This document shows, piece after piece, positions 34,874-43,469 of a stretch of 64,000 nt of DNA. The stretch's first letter is position 1; each line of letters starts with the position of its first letter. This DNA is from Bin87 sp965204685 (GTDB taxonomy: Bacteria; Chloroflexota; Dehalococcoidia; Lucifugimonadales; UBA3495): assembly GCA_965204685.1 (NCBI GenBank), contig OZ242004.1, forward strand, positions 3,348,001 to 3,412,000, written 5' to 3'. A model generated the notes under the pieces. That model worked only from the letters and a program-made list of their open reading frames with translations. It searched no databases and was not told where the DNA came from. Position numbers and translations under genes: made by a program.

Positions 34874-34906
34874 TGCGACGACCTGCCAACCGATAACTGT
34901 TGCCTT

Positions 34907-36583
34907 ATGACATCGCTTTTTACCACGCTGAAAGGCTCCGACCTGCGCCAGGCGATGCTTGGTGCAGCCGCTTACATGGAACTGTACCGGGACGCGGCCA
35001 ACGCGCTGAACGTCTTTCCCGTTCCGGACGGCGACACCGGCACCAACATGTTGCTGACCCTTCGCGCCGGTGTGGAGCAAATGAACAAGGATGCCGACGC
35101 CGAAACTGCCGGTGAAGTGGCCGAATCCATCGCCACCGGCGCCTTCTGGGGAGCCCGTGGCAACAGCGGCGTGATTCTGTCGCAACTGCTGCGCGGTTTT
35201 GCCGACGGCGTTGCCGGCGCCGTGGAAATCGACTCCTCCGACGCCGTGGCCGCGTTTCGCTCGGCCACGGACTCCGCCTACCACGCCGTCAGCCAGCCCC
35301 GCGAGGGCACCATGCTCTCGGTGATCCGCGGAGCGTCAAACGCCTCCGTGCGAGCCAACGACGCCGGCGAGCGCGACGTGATCGCTCTATGGCAGGTGGC
35401 GTACGCCGGAGCCATCGAAGCCCTGGCCCTGACTCCAGAACAGCTTCCGGTGCTGAAGGAAGCGGGCGTCGTCGACTCCGGCGGCCTGGGGGTGGTGGCG
35501 ATCATCGGCGGCGCCCTCCAGCACCTGCTGGGCGAAACCGGTGTGCCCATCGACCTGGGCCTGCGTAGCGTGGGCGGCGTGATCAACCCGCAGCAGACCG
35601 CCTCCGTCGCCGTCGACGCTGATTTCCTGGACGCCCACGAGGCCGAGGAATTCGGTTACTGCACCCAGTTCGTCATCCATGGACACGACCTGAACGTCGA
35701 TGTGTTGCGAGACGGATTTTCCGAAATCGCCGATTCCACCGTCGTCGTGGGCGGCGGCTCGGCGGCGCGGGTCCACGTTCACACCACCGACCCCGGTTCG
35801 GCGCTGACCTACGGCATCGGTTTCGGCGAACTCGACGAGCTGAAAATCGACAACATGAGCCTGCAAAACCGCGACTGGGCGGCCGGGCACCGTGAGCGCG
35901 CCCGCCCTGCCGAAATCCGAGCCGGCGTTTCGGTGATCGCAGTTGCCTCGGGTAAAGGGCTCGCCGACCTGTTCCAGGACGCCGGGTGCGCCGCCATCAT
36001 CCCGGGCGGGCAGACCCTCAACCCCAGCGCCAGCGAGATCATCGACGCTGCCATGTCCGCCGGCACCACCGACGTCATCGTACTGCCCAACAACCACAAC
36101 GTCATTCTCACCGCCAACCAGGCCGCAGAGGCCGACACCGGCGAAATCACGTTGCACGTGTTGGGCACCCGCACCATGCCCCAGGGTACCGGGGCGCTGC
36201 TCGGGTTCAACCCGGAAGTGTCTGTCGTCGACAATCTGGCCAACATGGAATCGGCTCGCTCCGGCGTGGAAACCCTTGAGGTGACCCAGGCGGTGCGCGA
36301 CTCGGTGGTCGACGGACGAGAGGTGCAGGAAGGCGAGTACATGGCAATCCTGGACGGCAAACTGGCCGCCCTGGCCGACGATGCCGACTCCGCCGTACGC
36401 GAGGGATTACAGCATTCCGCCGCCGCCGAAGACAGTGTGATCACCCTGTATTGGGGGGAGGGCGCTTCGGCCGAATCGGCCGCCGCCTTGCAGGAGGAGA
36501 TGGAGGAAGCCTACGGAGGAGCAGAGGTGGACGTCTACGAAGGCGGCCAGCCCCACTATCCCTACCTGGTGTCCGTCGAATAA
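34907..36583 (+). CDS. DAK2/DhaL domain kinase, FakA-like
   Basis: A 558-residue protein with an N-terminal DhaL kinase domain (ALNVFPVPDGDTGTNMLLTL near 32-51, the metal-binding Asp cluster; WGARGNSGVILSQLLRGF near 83-100), a central region with HVHTTDPGSALTYG, and a C-terminal fatty acid-binding-like domain (GTGALLGFNPEVSVVDNL). FakA phosphorylates fatty acids held by a DegV-type FakB, and a DegV gene follows 37 bases later. This pairing is conserved in Firmicutes and Chloroflexota. A glycolytic DhaK partner is absent. Confidence 0.9.
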   Translation: MTSLFTTLKGSDLRQAMLGAAAYMELYRDAANALNVFPVPDGDTGTNMLLTLRAGVEQMNKDADAETAGEVAESIATGAFWGARGNSGVILSQLLRGFADGVAGAVEIDSSDAVAAFRSATDSAYHAVSQPREGTMLSVIRGASNASVRANDAGERDVIALWQVAYAGAIEALALTPEQLPVLKEAGVVDSGGLGVVAIIGGALQHLLGETGVPIDLGLRSVGGVINPQQTASVAVDADFLDAHEAEEFGYCTQFVIHGHDLNVDVLRDGFSEIADSTVVVGGGSAARVHVHTTDPGSALTYGIGFGELDELKIDNMSLQNRDWAAGHRERARPAEIRAGVSVIAVASGKGLADLFQDAGCAAIIPGGQTLNPSASEIIDAAMSAGTTDVIVLPNNHNVILTANQAAEADTGEITLHVLGTRTMPQGTGALLGFNPEVSVVDNLANMESARSGVETLEVTQAVRDSVVDGREVQEGEYMAILDGKLAALADDADSAVREGLQHSAAAEDSVITLYWGEGASAESAAALQEEMEEAYGGAEVDVYEGGQPHYPYLVSVE

Positions 36584-36620
36584 CTCAGTCCAGGCGTGAG
36601 CCGGCGAAGGAGCGTCCCGC

Positions 36621-37454
36621 ATGGCCATAAAAATCGTCAGCGACAGTACCTGCGACATTGCCCGGGAGACTGTCGAACAGTTCGGAATCTCAATCGTCCC
36701 GGCTTATGTCCTGTTTGGAGAGGAGTCCTTCCGCCAGGGCATCGATATCAATCCCACCCAGTTTTACGCCCGTCTTCAGTCCTCGGCTCAGATGCCCAGC
36801 ACGTCCCAACCTACACCCCGCGATTTTACCGAGGTGATGGAACCTCTGGTCGCGGCGGGAGATCAAGTCGTGTGCATCACCGTGCCCAAGGAGCTCAGCG
36901 GCACCTACAACTCCGCTACGCAGGCTGCGTCCCAATTCGATGACGGCGCCGTGACCGTGATTGACGCCGGCACCGCGTCCGTCGGGCACATGCTCCAGGT
37001 GGTCGCCGCTGCCGAGGATACCGCCGCGCCGGATGCTACGCTGGATTCGGTCGTCTCCGCGGCGCAAACCCGCGCGGGTCGAAGCTACTCGTTCGCCATG
37101 GTGGACACCCTGGAATACCTGCAAAGAGGCGGCAGGATCGGGAAAGCCCAGGCTTTCATGGGTTCGCTGCTCAAGGTGAAGCCCATCCTCAAGGTGGCCA
37201 ACGGTGAAGTGCTGCCGGTGGACCGGCCGCGCAACCTCCGTCGTGGTTTGCAGCGTCTGGAGGAGTTGGTGCGCGAACAGGGTTCGGCCTCCAAGCTCGC
37301 CGTGGCCTACACCACCGACGCCGGGCCAGCCGAGGAGATGCGCAACCGCTTGTCCGACCTGGTGGATACTGAAAACATCTACACCCTGCAGGTCGGTTCC
37401 GCCATCGGGACCCACGTCGGCCCGGGCGCGGTAGCGGTGTCTACCCTCCCTTGA
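36621..37454 (+). CDS. DegV family fatty acid-binding protein (FakB-like)
   Basis: A 277-residue DegV protein. Marks: KIVSDSTCDIARETVEQFGI at the start, PTSQPTPRDFTEVMEPLV-like core (STSQPTPRDFTEVM), ITVPKELSGTYNSATQA, and the LEYLQRGGRIGKAQAF block that contacts the bound lipid. Presents fatty acid to the upstream FakA-like kinase. It starts 37 bases after that gene, so they form one operon. Confidence 0.93.
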   Translation: MAIKIVSDSTCDIARETVEQFGISIVPAYVLFGEESFRQGIDINPTQFYARLQSSAQMPSTSQPTPRDFTEVMEPLVAAGDQVVCITVPKELSGTYNSATQAASQFDDGAVTVIDAGTASVGHMLQVVAAAEDTAAPDATLDSVVSAAQTRAGRSYSFAMVDTLEYLQRGGRIGKAQAFMGSLLKVKPILKVANGEVLPVDRPRNLRRGLQRLEELVREQGSASKLAVAYTTDAGPAEEMRNRLSDLVDTENIYTLQVGSAIGTHVGPGAVAVSTLP

Positions 37455-37504
37455 CGGCCGCCGGCCGCTCCGAACGCGAACGGGCTCCGCATGGAGTCGG
37501 GTGA

Positions 37505-40069
37505 ATGGACACGCACCGCGGCGAAACCATTCCCGTTTGGCGTGACGCCTTTGCAAAAATCCTTACCCTCGAGGAGCATAAGGGTTTCGGCGACAATGCT
37601 GTGAGTGGCGGCATCCGCCGTTTCATCGAGCGCTGGGAACCCGAGCTCCGGGCGTTCCTCGATGACGACCCAAATCGCGTCGCGTCGCTGATATCGGCTC
37701 CGTACCGGGAACTTCCGCAGGAACGCCGCCGCCAATGGGTTTCGGCCTGGCGCCGTGCCCTGGCCGGTGAGGCCGAGCCGCCGGGCCCGGAGTCGGACCG
37801 TTCGCCGTCGACCAAACCGGTAGAACCGTCGGAGACCGACCCGGCGCCGGCAACTCCTCTCTTCGATACCGGCGATGCTTTCCGGCACGTGTCCGTGCGA
37901 CGGCGGCCGCACGTAGCGCCTGCGCCTGCCGGCAGCCCGGGCGACCCGGACCAACCCGTCTCCGCAATCAGGCGCATGGACGCCAAAACCGTCCAACGGT
38001 TGGAGTCGCTGGGAGCCGGCACGGTTCGGGACCTGCTCTACATGTTCCCACGCCGGTACGATGACCGGGCCGACGTCACCAGCATCGCCGACATCTACGC
38101 TGGCGGAACCTTCACCCTGGAAGGCGAGTTGGTGAACATCCGCTCCAGCAACGTTGGCCAGCGGAGGTTGCAATTAGCCGAGGGCACACTGCGGGACGAC
38201 ACCGGTGCCATCGACCTGCAATGGTTCGGGCAGGGGTTTCTGGCTCGCACTTTACGGTCCGGCAGCACGATGGTCGTGCACGGCAAGGCCGAGATTTATC
38301 GTGGTCGGTTGACCATCAACTCGCCGGAGTACGACGTCGTGACCGAATCCGCGCCGCCTCTGAACGCCGGCCGCGTCACCCCGGTGTATCGACTGACCCA
38401 GGGCATGACCGCGCGCAACCTGCGCAGCCTCACCTGGCGCGCGCTGGAACGGTTCCTGGGCGGCGTCGAGGAAACCATGCCCGAGGCCACCCTGGCGCGA
38501 ACTCAGTTGGTCGGGCTCCAGCAGGCCATTTGTGAAGCTCACTATCCGCCGGACCTCCTCCAAGCCGACCGGGCGCGCCGCCGCCTGGCATTCGACGAAA
38601 TCTTGGCCTTTCAGATGGCGATCCTGGGACGTCGCCGCCATCGCGAGCGCGACGCCATTGGGATCCCGGTCCAGTACAGCGGCCCTGCGGTGGACGGGTT
38701 CCTGTCCGAACTGCCCTTCACCCCCACCAGGGCGCAGGTACGCTGCATCGGCGAAATACTCGCCGACATGGCCCGGGGCACGCCGCCCATGAGCCGCTTG
38801 TTGCAGGGCGAAGTCGGCAGCGGCAAAACCCTGGTCGCGCTGACCGCCATACTGGCGGCGGCATCGGACCATCGCCAGTCGGCCCTGATGGCGCCCACCG
38901 AGGTGCTCGCTGAGCAACATTTCGCCACGGTCGCACGGCTCCTGTCGACCTTCGAGCAACCCCTGCAACAACCCAACGTGTTCTCCGCATACCTGCCCAG
39001 CCTGCGCCGTCCTTTCACCGTGGGCCTGCTTACCGGCAGCACTCGGGCCGCGCCACGTCGGGAGGTCCTGCGCCTGGCTTCAGAAGGTCACCTTGACCTT
39101 CTCATCGGCACCCACGCCCTGATCCAGGACGGCGTTGAACTACCCAACCTTACCTTGGCCATCACCGACGAACAGCACCGCTTTGGTGTCGCCCAACGCA
39201 CCGCCCTCCGGGGCGCCGGTCCGGAACAACCCCACGCTCTGATGATGTCGGCAACTCCCATACCCCGGACCTTGCAGCTCACCCTCTATGGCGATCTGGA
39301 TGTATCTACAATCGATGAGTTGCCTCCGGGTCGGCAGGACATCCTCACCCGGCTGGTGCCCGAGGATAAGCGCGCGGCCGCCTACGGTTTCGTCCGCCAG
39401 CAGGTGGAAGCCGGCCGCCAGGCGTTCATCATCTGCCCGTTGGTGGAGGAGTCGGATAACCTGGACGTGCGCGCCGCCACCGAGGAGCACAAGCGCCTGT
39501 CCAACGAGGTGTTTCCCGACTTGAGCATCGGACTGCTGCACGGTCGCCTGTCCTCTCGGGACAAGGACAAGGTGATGCGCCAATTCCGGGACGGGGACCT
39601 GGACGTGCTGGTCGCCACCGCCGTAGTTGAAGTTGGCATCGACGTACCCAACGCCACGGTGATGATGATCGACGGCGCCGACCGCTTCGGACTGGCCCAA
39701 CTGCACCAGTTCCGTGGCCGCGTCGGCCGCGGCGAACACCGCAGCTACTGCCTGCTCATGTCCGAGGCGGAGTCGGAACGAGCGCGGGAGCGGCTGTCGG
39801 CCCTGGAAAACAACCGCGACGGGTTCAAGCTGGCCGAGATCGACTTGCAGATGCGACACGAAGGCGACATTTTCGGCACCACTCAGAGCGGCGATCAGAC
39901 CATACTCCGCATCGCCAACGTATTCGACCAGGACCTGATGGCGCTGGCCCGCCAGGAAGCCGCCGCCATCCTCGACGCCGACCCGGACTTGACCGACCCG
40001 AAGCACGCCGGCATCGTGGCCGAACGGAACCGGTTCCTGGCCCGGGTTCAGGACAACATCAGCGACTGA
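37505..40069 (+). CDS. recG: ATP-dependent DNA helicase RecG
   Basis: An 854-residue RecG. The first 140 residues are an extra N-terminal region with Pro/Asp-rich linker; the OB wedge domain follows (about 160-300), then the helicase: Walker A GEVGSGKTLVAL, MAPTEVLAEQHFA, IGTHALIQDGV, the DEQH box (ITDEQHRFGVAQR), SATPIPRTLQL, and VVEVGIDVPNA. RecG reverses stalled forks and branch-migrates Holliday junctions. Longer than the common 690 residues owing to the N-terminus. Start ATG 37505. Follows DegV by 50 bases. Confidence 0.94.
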   Translation: MDTHRGETIPVWRDAFAKILTLEEHKGFGDNAVSGGIRRFIERWEPELRAFLDDDPNRVASLISAPYRELPQERRRQWVSAWRRALAGEAEPPGPESDRSPSTKPVEPSETDPAPATPLFDTGDAFRHVSVRRRPHVAPAPAGSPGDPDQPVSAIRRMDAKTVQRLESLGAGTVRDLLYMFPRRYDDRADVTSIADIYAGGTFTLEGELVNIRSSNVGQRRLQLAEGTLRDDTGAIDLQWFGQGFLARTLRSGSTMVVHGKAEIYRGRLTINSPEYDVVTESAPPLNAGRVTPVYRLTQGMTARNLRSLTWRALERFLGGVEETMPEATLARTQLVGLQQAICEAHYPPDLLQADRARRRLAFDEILAFQMAILGRRRHRERDAIGIPVQYSGPAVDGFLSELPFTPTRAQVRCIGEILADMARGTPPMSRLLQGEVGSGKTLVALTAILAAASDHRQSALMAPTEVLAEQHFATVARLLSTFEQPLQQPNVFSAYLPSLRRPFTVGLLTGSTRAAPRREVLRLASEGHLDLLIGTHALIQDGVELPNLTLAITDEQHRFGVAQRTALRGAGPEQPHALMMSATPIPRTLQLTLYGDLDVSTIDELPPGRQDILTRLVPEDKRAAAYGFVRQQVEAGRQAFIICPLVEESDNLDVRAATEEHKRLSNEVFPDLSIGLLHGRLSSRDKDKVMRQFRDGDLDVLVATAVVEVGIDVPNATVMMIDGADRFGLAQLHQFRGRVGRGEHRSYCLLMSEAESERARERLSALENNRDGFKLAEIDLQMRHEGDIFGTTQSGDQTILRIANVFDQDLMALARQEAAAILDADPDLTDPKHAGIVAERNRFLARVQDNISD

Positions 40070-40111
40070 TTCGCCCGTGATGGCGGCGAAACTCTCCCTC
40101 GGAGCCGCGCG

Positions 40112-40786
40112 TCAGGCCTCGGACGCAACGTCACGGAACCGATAACCGACGTTCCAGATCGTCTCCACAAACAGGTGATCCGGGTCCTCCACTTTGGACC
40201 GCAGCCGCCGGATGTGCACGTCCACCGTGCGCGTTCCGCCCAGGTAATCGTATCCCCAGACCTGGTTCAGTAGCGCCTCGCGCGTGTACACCCGGCCCGG
40301 ATTGGACGCCAACAGGGTGAGCAATTGGAATTCCTTGTAGGTCAGCGAGATCCGCCGTCCGGCCATCGTCACCTCGTAGCTTTGCAGGTCGATGGTCAAC
40401 TCTCCCACCCTGATCTGCTGCTCGCCTCCTGGCCCGTCGCGCCGATACACGATCTGGCCGACACGGGCGACCAGCTCGGCGGGAGCCAGGGGCGCCACGA
40501 TAAAATCGTCGGGATTGATTGCGGGATCGTACTGCCCAATGGCGGTCTCATCCATGACTAGCAACGTCGGCAACGACAGCTGGCTCACGCGCTCGATTAC
40601 CGATTGCGCGCCGATGCCGACCGCTGACAGGTCCAGCAGCACCACGTCCAGCTTGTCGGTGTGCGCTACGTCTTCGAGTTCCAGCACGTCGCTGCCCGCC
40701 CGGTACGACAAACCGGCCCGGTCGATCTGGCCCGCAAGAGATGTCATCGCATCGCCGGGGCGAGTGAGCAAAAAAACGCTGTACAA
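40112..40786 (-). CDS. OmpR/PhoB-type response regulator with degenerate receiver
   Basis: A 224-residue protein with a TTG start and AGGAAG upstream. The C-terminal winged helix is intact: YKEFQLLTLLASNPGRVYTREALLNQVWGYDY and DVHIRRLRSKVEDP. The N-terminal receiver keeps the phospho-acceptor-like Asp52 (VVLLDLS) but lacks the usual acidic pair near residue 10 (reads LLTRPGD), the switch Thr/Ser (reads LLVMDE) and the Lys before Pro (reads VAPLAP). No histidine kinase is nearby. It may act without phosphorylation. Convergent with recG. Confidence 0.87.
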   Translation of the reverse strand: MYSVFLLTRPGDAMTSLAGQIDRAGLSYRAGSDVLELEDVAHTDKLDVVLLDLSAVGIGAQSVIERVSQLSLPTLLVMDETAIGQYDPAINPDDFIVAPLAPAELVARVGQIVYRRDGPGGEQQIRVGELTIDLQSYEVTMAGRRISLTYKEFQLLTLLASNPGRVYTREALLNQVWGYDYLGGTRTVDVHIRRLRSKVEDPDHLFVETIWNVGYRFRDVASEA

Positions 40787-40835
40787 ACCGGCTTCCTGAC
40801 TGCTGGAGTGACCCGCCGGTGACCCCGAGGCGAAA

Positions 40836-40864
40836 TTGACGCTGGCCGGTCACCTGTCTATCAT
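40836..40864 (+). promoter_or_regulatory. Promoter for the D-glutamate cyclase-type pair
   Basis: TTGACG 40836-40841 and TATCAT 40859-40864 are 17 bases apart; a second -10-like TACAAT at 40885-40890 follows. About 90 bases upstream of the DUF1445 gene. Confidence 0.55.
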
Positions 40865-40881
40865 TGCGCCTGTCTATCATT
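40853..40881. repeat. Direct repeat overlapping a -10 element
   Basis: CCTGTCTATCATT occurs twice, at 40853-40865 and 40869-40881, with a 16-base period. Each copy holds TATCAT. It lies in the promoter region between the divergent response regulator and the DUF1445 gene. Confidence 0.6.
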
Positions 40882-40954
40882 CGTTACAATGAACGGCGCA
40901 ATTCTAGCATAAGAAACAGCCGATCAAACCTGCCGTCCCCACTGGAGACCGACC

Positions 40955-41752
40955 ATGACCACCGCAACCATGCTCCCCACGCAACCCGCCGAACTGCGCC
41001 GGATAATCCGCGCCGGAGAGTACAGCGGCGTCACCTCCGGCCTGGCCAATGGGCACGTGCAGGCCAATCTTGCGGTGCTGCCCCGGGACCTGGCGTTCGA
41101 TTTCCTGCTCTTCTGCCAGCGCAACCCACAGCCGTGCCCCCTGCTGGAAGTCATCGAGCCCGGCTCCGTCGAGCCATCGTTCACTGCACCGGGCGCGGAT
41201 ATCAGCACCGACGTTCCCGCCTACCGCATCTACGAGAACGGTGAAATGGTCGCCGAATTGGCATCGGTGGCTGACGTGTGGCGCGATGACCTAGTGTCGT
41301 TTCTCCTCGGTTGCAGCTTCTCCTTCGAGGCCGCCATGGCCGACTCCGGCATACCCCTGCGACACCAGGAAGCCGGCAGCAACGTGCCGATGTACATCAC
41401 CAACATCGCCACCAGGCCGGCCGGCATGTTCTCCGGTCCGATGGTGGTGAGCATGCGCCCCATCCCGCAGGAGCAGATAGTGCGCGCGGTGCAGGTGACC
41501 TCCCGGTTCCCGGACACCCACGGCGCCCCGGTTCACATCGGCGACCCCGACGCCATCGGCATCCGCGATATCAACGCCCCCGAGTTCGGCGACGCGGTGG
41601 AAATCAAGCCCGGCGAGACGCCGGTCTTCTGGGCCTGTGGGGTGACGCCTCAGGCCGTGGCGCTCAACTGCAAGCCTCCCCTGATGATCACCCACGCTCC
41701 CGGCAAGATGTTCATCACCGACCGCCGCGACTCCGACTACGCTGTAATCTGA
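40955..41752 (+). CDS. Putative hydro-lyase, DUF1445 (YcsI/UPF0317) family
   Basis: A 265-residue DUF1445 protein: RRIIRAGEYSGVTSGLANGHVQ near the start, FLLGCSFSFEAAMADSGIPLRH near 117-138, and the closing FWACGVTPQAVALNCKPPLMI. In the human D-glutamate cyclase DGLUCY (known from family reports as UPF0317 protein C14orf159) this domain is fused to the DUF4392 domain encoded by the next gene here. Thus the pair probably works together on D-glutamate or its cyclised form. The reaction of this domain alone is unknown. Start ATG 40955. Confidence 0.85.
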   Translation: MTTATMLPTQPAELRRIIRAGEYSGVTSGLANGHVQANLAVLPRDLAFDFLLFCQRNPQPCPLLEVIEPGSVEPSFTAPGADISTDVPAYRIYENGEMVAELASVADVWRDDLVSFLLGCSFSFEAAMADSGIPLRHQEAGSNVPMYITNIATRPAGMFSGPMVVSMRPIPQEQIVRAVQVTSRFPDTHGAPVHIGDPDAIGIRDINAPEFGDAVEIKPGETPVFWACGVTPQAVALNCKPPLMITHAPGKMFITDRRDSDYAVI

Positions 41753-41764
41753 TCACGGAGCATC

Positions 41765-42634
41765 ATGACGCGCACAATTGAAGACATCGTACTCGACCAC
41801 GACCGGCGTGGCATCAACGCGCTGCGCCCCCACGTGCCGGCCGACTTCTGCGTCCGGGCCGCCCATTACGTGCTGGACCATCCCGGACCTGTGATCATCA
41901 CCACGGGCTTCTACATCCTGATGAGCGATGCGCCGGAGACCGACGGCCCGCCCGGAGCCTTCGCCATCGGCGACGCGGTGCGGAGCCTGGGGCATACTGT
42001 GGTTCACCTGGCCGACGCACCGGTGGCTGGCATGATGTCCTCCTGGCTGGGTCACGCGGGGGACCCGTCGCGCGTGGTTGACTTCCCCATATCCGCCGAC
42101 GCAGCCGGCAACGCCGGGTTCGTTTCGAGCATCGTCGATGAATTCCAGCCCGCCCTGGTGATCTCGATCGAGCGCTGCTCGCCCGACGCCGAAGGTATCT
42201 ACCGCAACATGCGCGGCCGCGACATCTCACCGCAGACCGCCCGTATCGACCAGCTTTTCGGCCGCGGTCTTCCGTCCGTCGGCATCGGCGACGGCGGCAA
42301 CGAGATCGGCATGGGGAACCTGGCCGACGTGGTCGCCGGAGCCGACCAGCTTCCCGACCATCCCGCCGTGGTGGGATGCGACCGTCTAATCATATCCAGC
42401 ACCTCCAACTGGGGCGGCTACGGCCTGGTGGCCGCCCTGTCACTGGAGGTTGGCCGCAACCTGCTCCCCGACGTGGACACCGATGCCGATTGCATCCGGT
42501 TCCTCGTGGACGCGGGAGCCGTCAGCGGGGTTAGCGGGGAGCACGACTACCTGGTGGACGAGTTCACCCTGGAAGAAAACGCCGCCGTGCTGACGGCACT
42601 GCACGACTACGTGAACGGCCACCTGCAAGCATGA
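41765..42634 (+). CDS. DUF4392 D-glutamate cyclase-like protein
   Basis: A 289-residue DUF4392 protein following the DUF1445 gene by 12 bases. It opens with IEDIVLDHDRRGINALRPHVP and holds the family block VIITTGFYILMSDAPETDGPPG, ISIERCSPDAEGIYRNMRGRDI, and GIGDGGNEIGMGNL. The human homologue of this domain fused to DUF1445 is a mitochondrial D-glutamate cyclase, which turns D-glutamate into 5-oxo-D-proline. Here the two domains are separate genes in one operon. Assignment of the reaction is by family. Confidence 0.85.
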   Translation: MTRTIEDIVLDHDRRGINALRPHVPADFCVRAAHYVLDHPGPVIITTGFYILMSDAPETDGPPGAFAIGDAVRSLGHTVVHLADAPVAGMMSSWLGHAGDPSRVVDFPISADAAGNAGFVSSIVDEFQPALVISIERCSPDAEGIYRNMRGRDISPQTARIDQLFGRGLPSVGIGDGGNEIGMGNLADVVAGADQLPDHPAVVGCDRLIISSTSNWGGYGLVAALSLEVGRNLLPDVDTDADCIRFLVDAGAVSGVSGEHDYLVDEFTLEENAAVLTALHDYVNGHLQA

Positions 42635-42639
42635 GGCGG

Positions 42640-42794
42640 ATGGAGAGATTTGCCGCGCTCACCGTGTCCTTGGACCTCTACGAAGACGGCTTCGGCGTCA
42701 TGCGCGACTCCAAACCGCCAAGCCCCAGGAATTCCGCACCGGCGACGGCTGGTTCATCTATAACCTCGTCACCAATCTGGCCCAACGCTGGTAA
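42640..42794 (+). pseudogene. Frameshifted remnant of a small gene
   Basis: Frame one reads MERFAALTVSLDLYEDGFGV then MRDSK before losing sense; in another frame the next part reads AKPQEFRTGDGWFIYNLV then TNLAQRW and a TAA at 42792-42794. Both parts look like real protein and would join near 42715 with one indel. No family recognised. The first ATG lies six bases after the cyclase stop. It abuts a gene of different composition on the other strand. Confidence 0.35.
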
Positions 42795-42844
42795 CCTCAG
42801 CGCATGTTTACTAGGTGATGACCTAAAGGGAACGATGCGCTGGA

Positions 42845-43432
42845 CTAGACGATTTGGTAACCTCTTTCGTCGAAAGAACCTGCCTTGCCGTCATACTCTC
42901 CACCGGCCTCCATCATTATCGGGTGGATCAGTGCAACTTGCGGGTTTTCGATAATTTCATTCCCGCCTCCATTGGGGCGACTGTGAATGGACAGGACTTG
43001 TTTTTCACAGGATATCAGGACACTCTTGGGGGTGTTTTGAGCGAAACGCCAAAAACTCTCAAGACGTAAGGGGCGGCCGTAATAGGATTGAGCCTCGTTG
43101 AATCGGGCAGCGAGGCGCCCGTGTCCAATTTTCCCCAAAGAGCCATCCCCTGTGACGCTTATGTCGATCAAGTAAATCCCATAGGCGTTGTCTCGATTAG
43201 GAGACAGTCGTTTCGCTGTTGTCGAAACCGCTTGATCGCCCTGCTCCACATCGTACATGAGTTGAAAATTACCCGACCGGATCAATCGACGCCCGAACTT
43301 GACGGAGCTTTCGCTCATGCCGTAGAGTTCGGCGGCTGCGGGGACCCCAATCTTGTCGTAGCCTTCTAGCATACCCAGGCTATGACGGGCCGCGGTTATA
43401 GGATCCTTCACCCTGCCTCTTCTTTTTGGCAT
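42845..43432 (-). CDS. GIY-YIG/T5orf172-like nuclease with N-terminal helix-turn-helix-like region
   Basis: A 195-residue protein with AAGGAAG ahead of ATG 43432. The N-terminus (about 10-60) reads like a DNA-binding helix-turn-helix (AAAELYGMSESSVKFGRRLI). The centre has AYGIYLIDISVTGDGSLGKIG and the downstream helix with RLAARFNEAQ, then SCEKQVLSIHS and GGGNEIIENPQ, which line up with the GIY, KIG, Arg, Glu and Asn positions of GIY-YIG domains. The base composition looks lower in GC than neighbours, suggesting acquisition. Family assignment is by motif reading only. Confidence 0.55.
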   Translation of the reverse strand: MPKRRGRVKDPITAARHSLGMLEGYDKIGVPAAAELYGMSESSVKFGRRLIRSGNFQLMYDVEQGDQAVSTTAKRLSPNRDNAYGIYLIDISVTGDGSLGKIGHGRLAARFNEAQSYYGRPLRLESFWRFAQNTPKSVLISCEKQVLSIHSRPNGGGNEIIENPQVALIHPIMMEAGGEYDGKAGSFDERGYQIV

Positions 43433-43469
43433 AATTTACTTCCTTCTGGGGAGCGGCGGTGAACAATGG

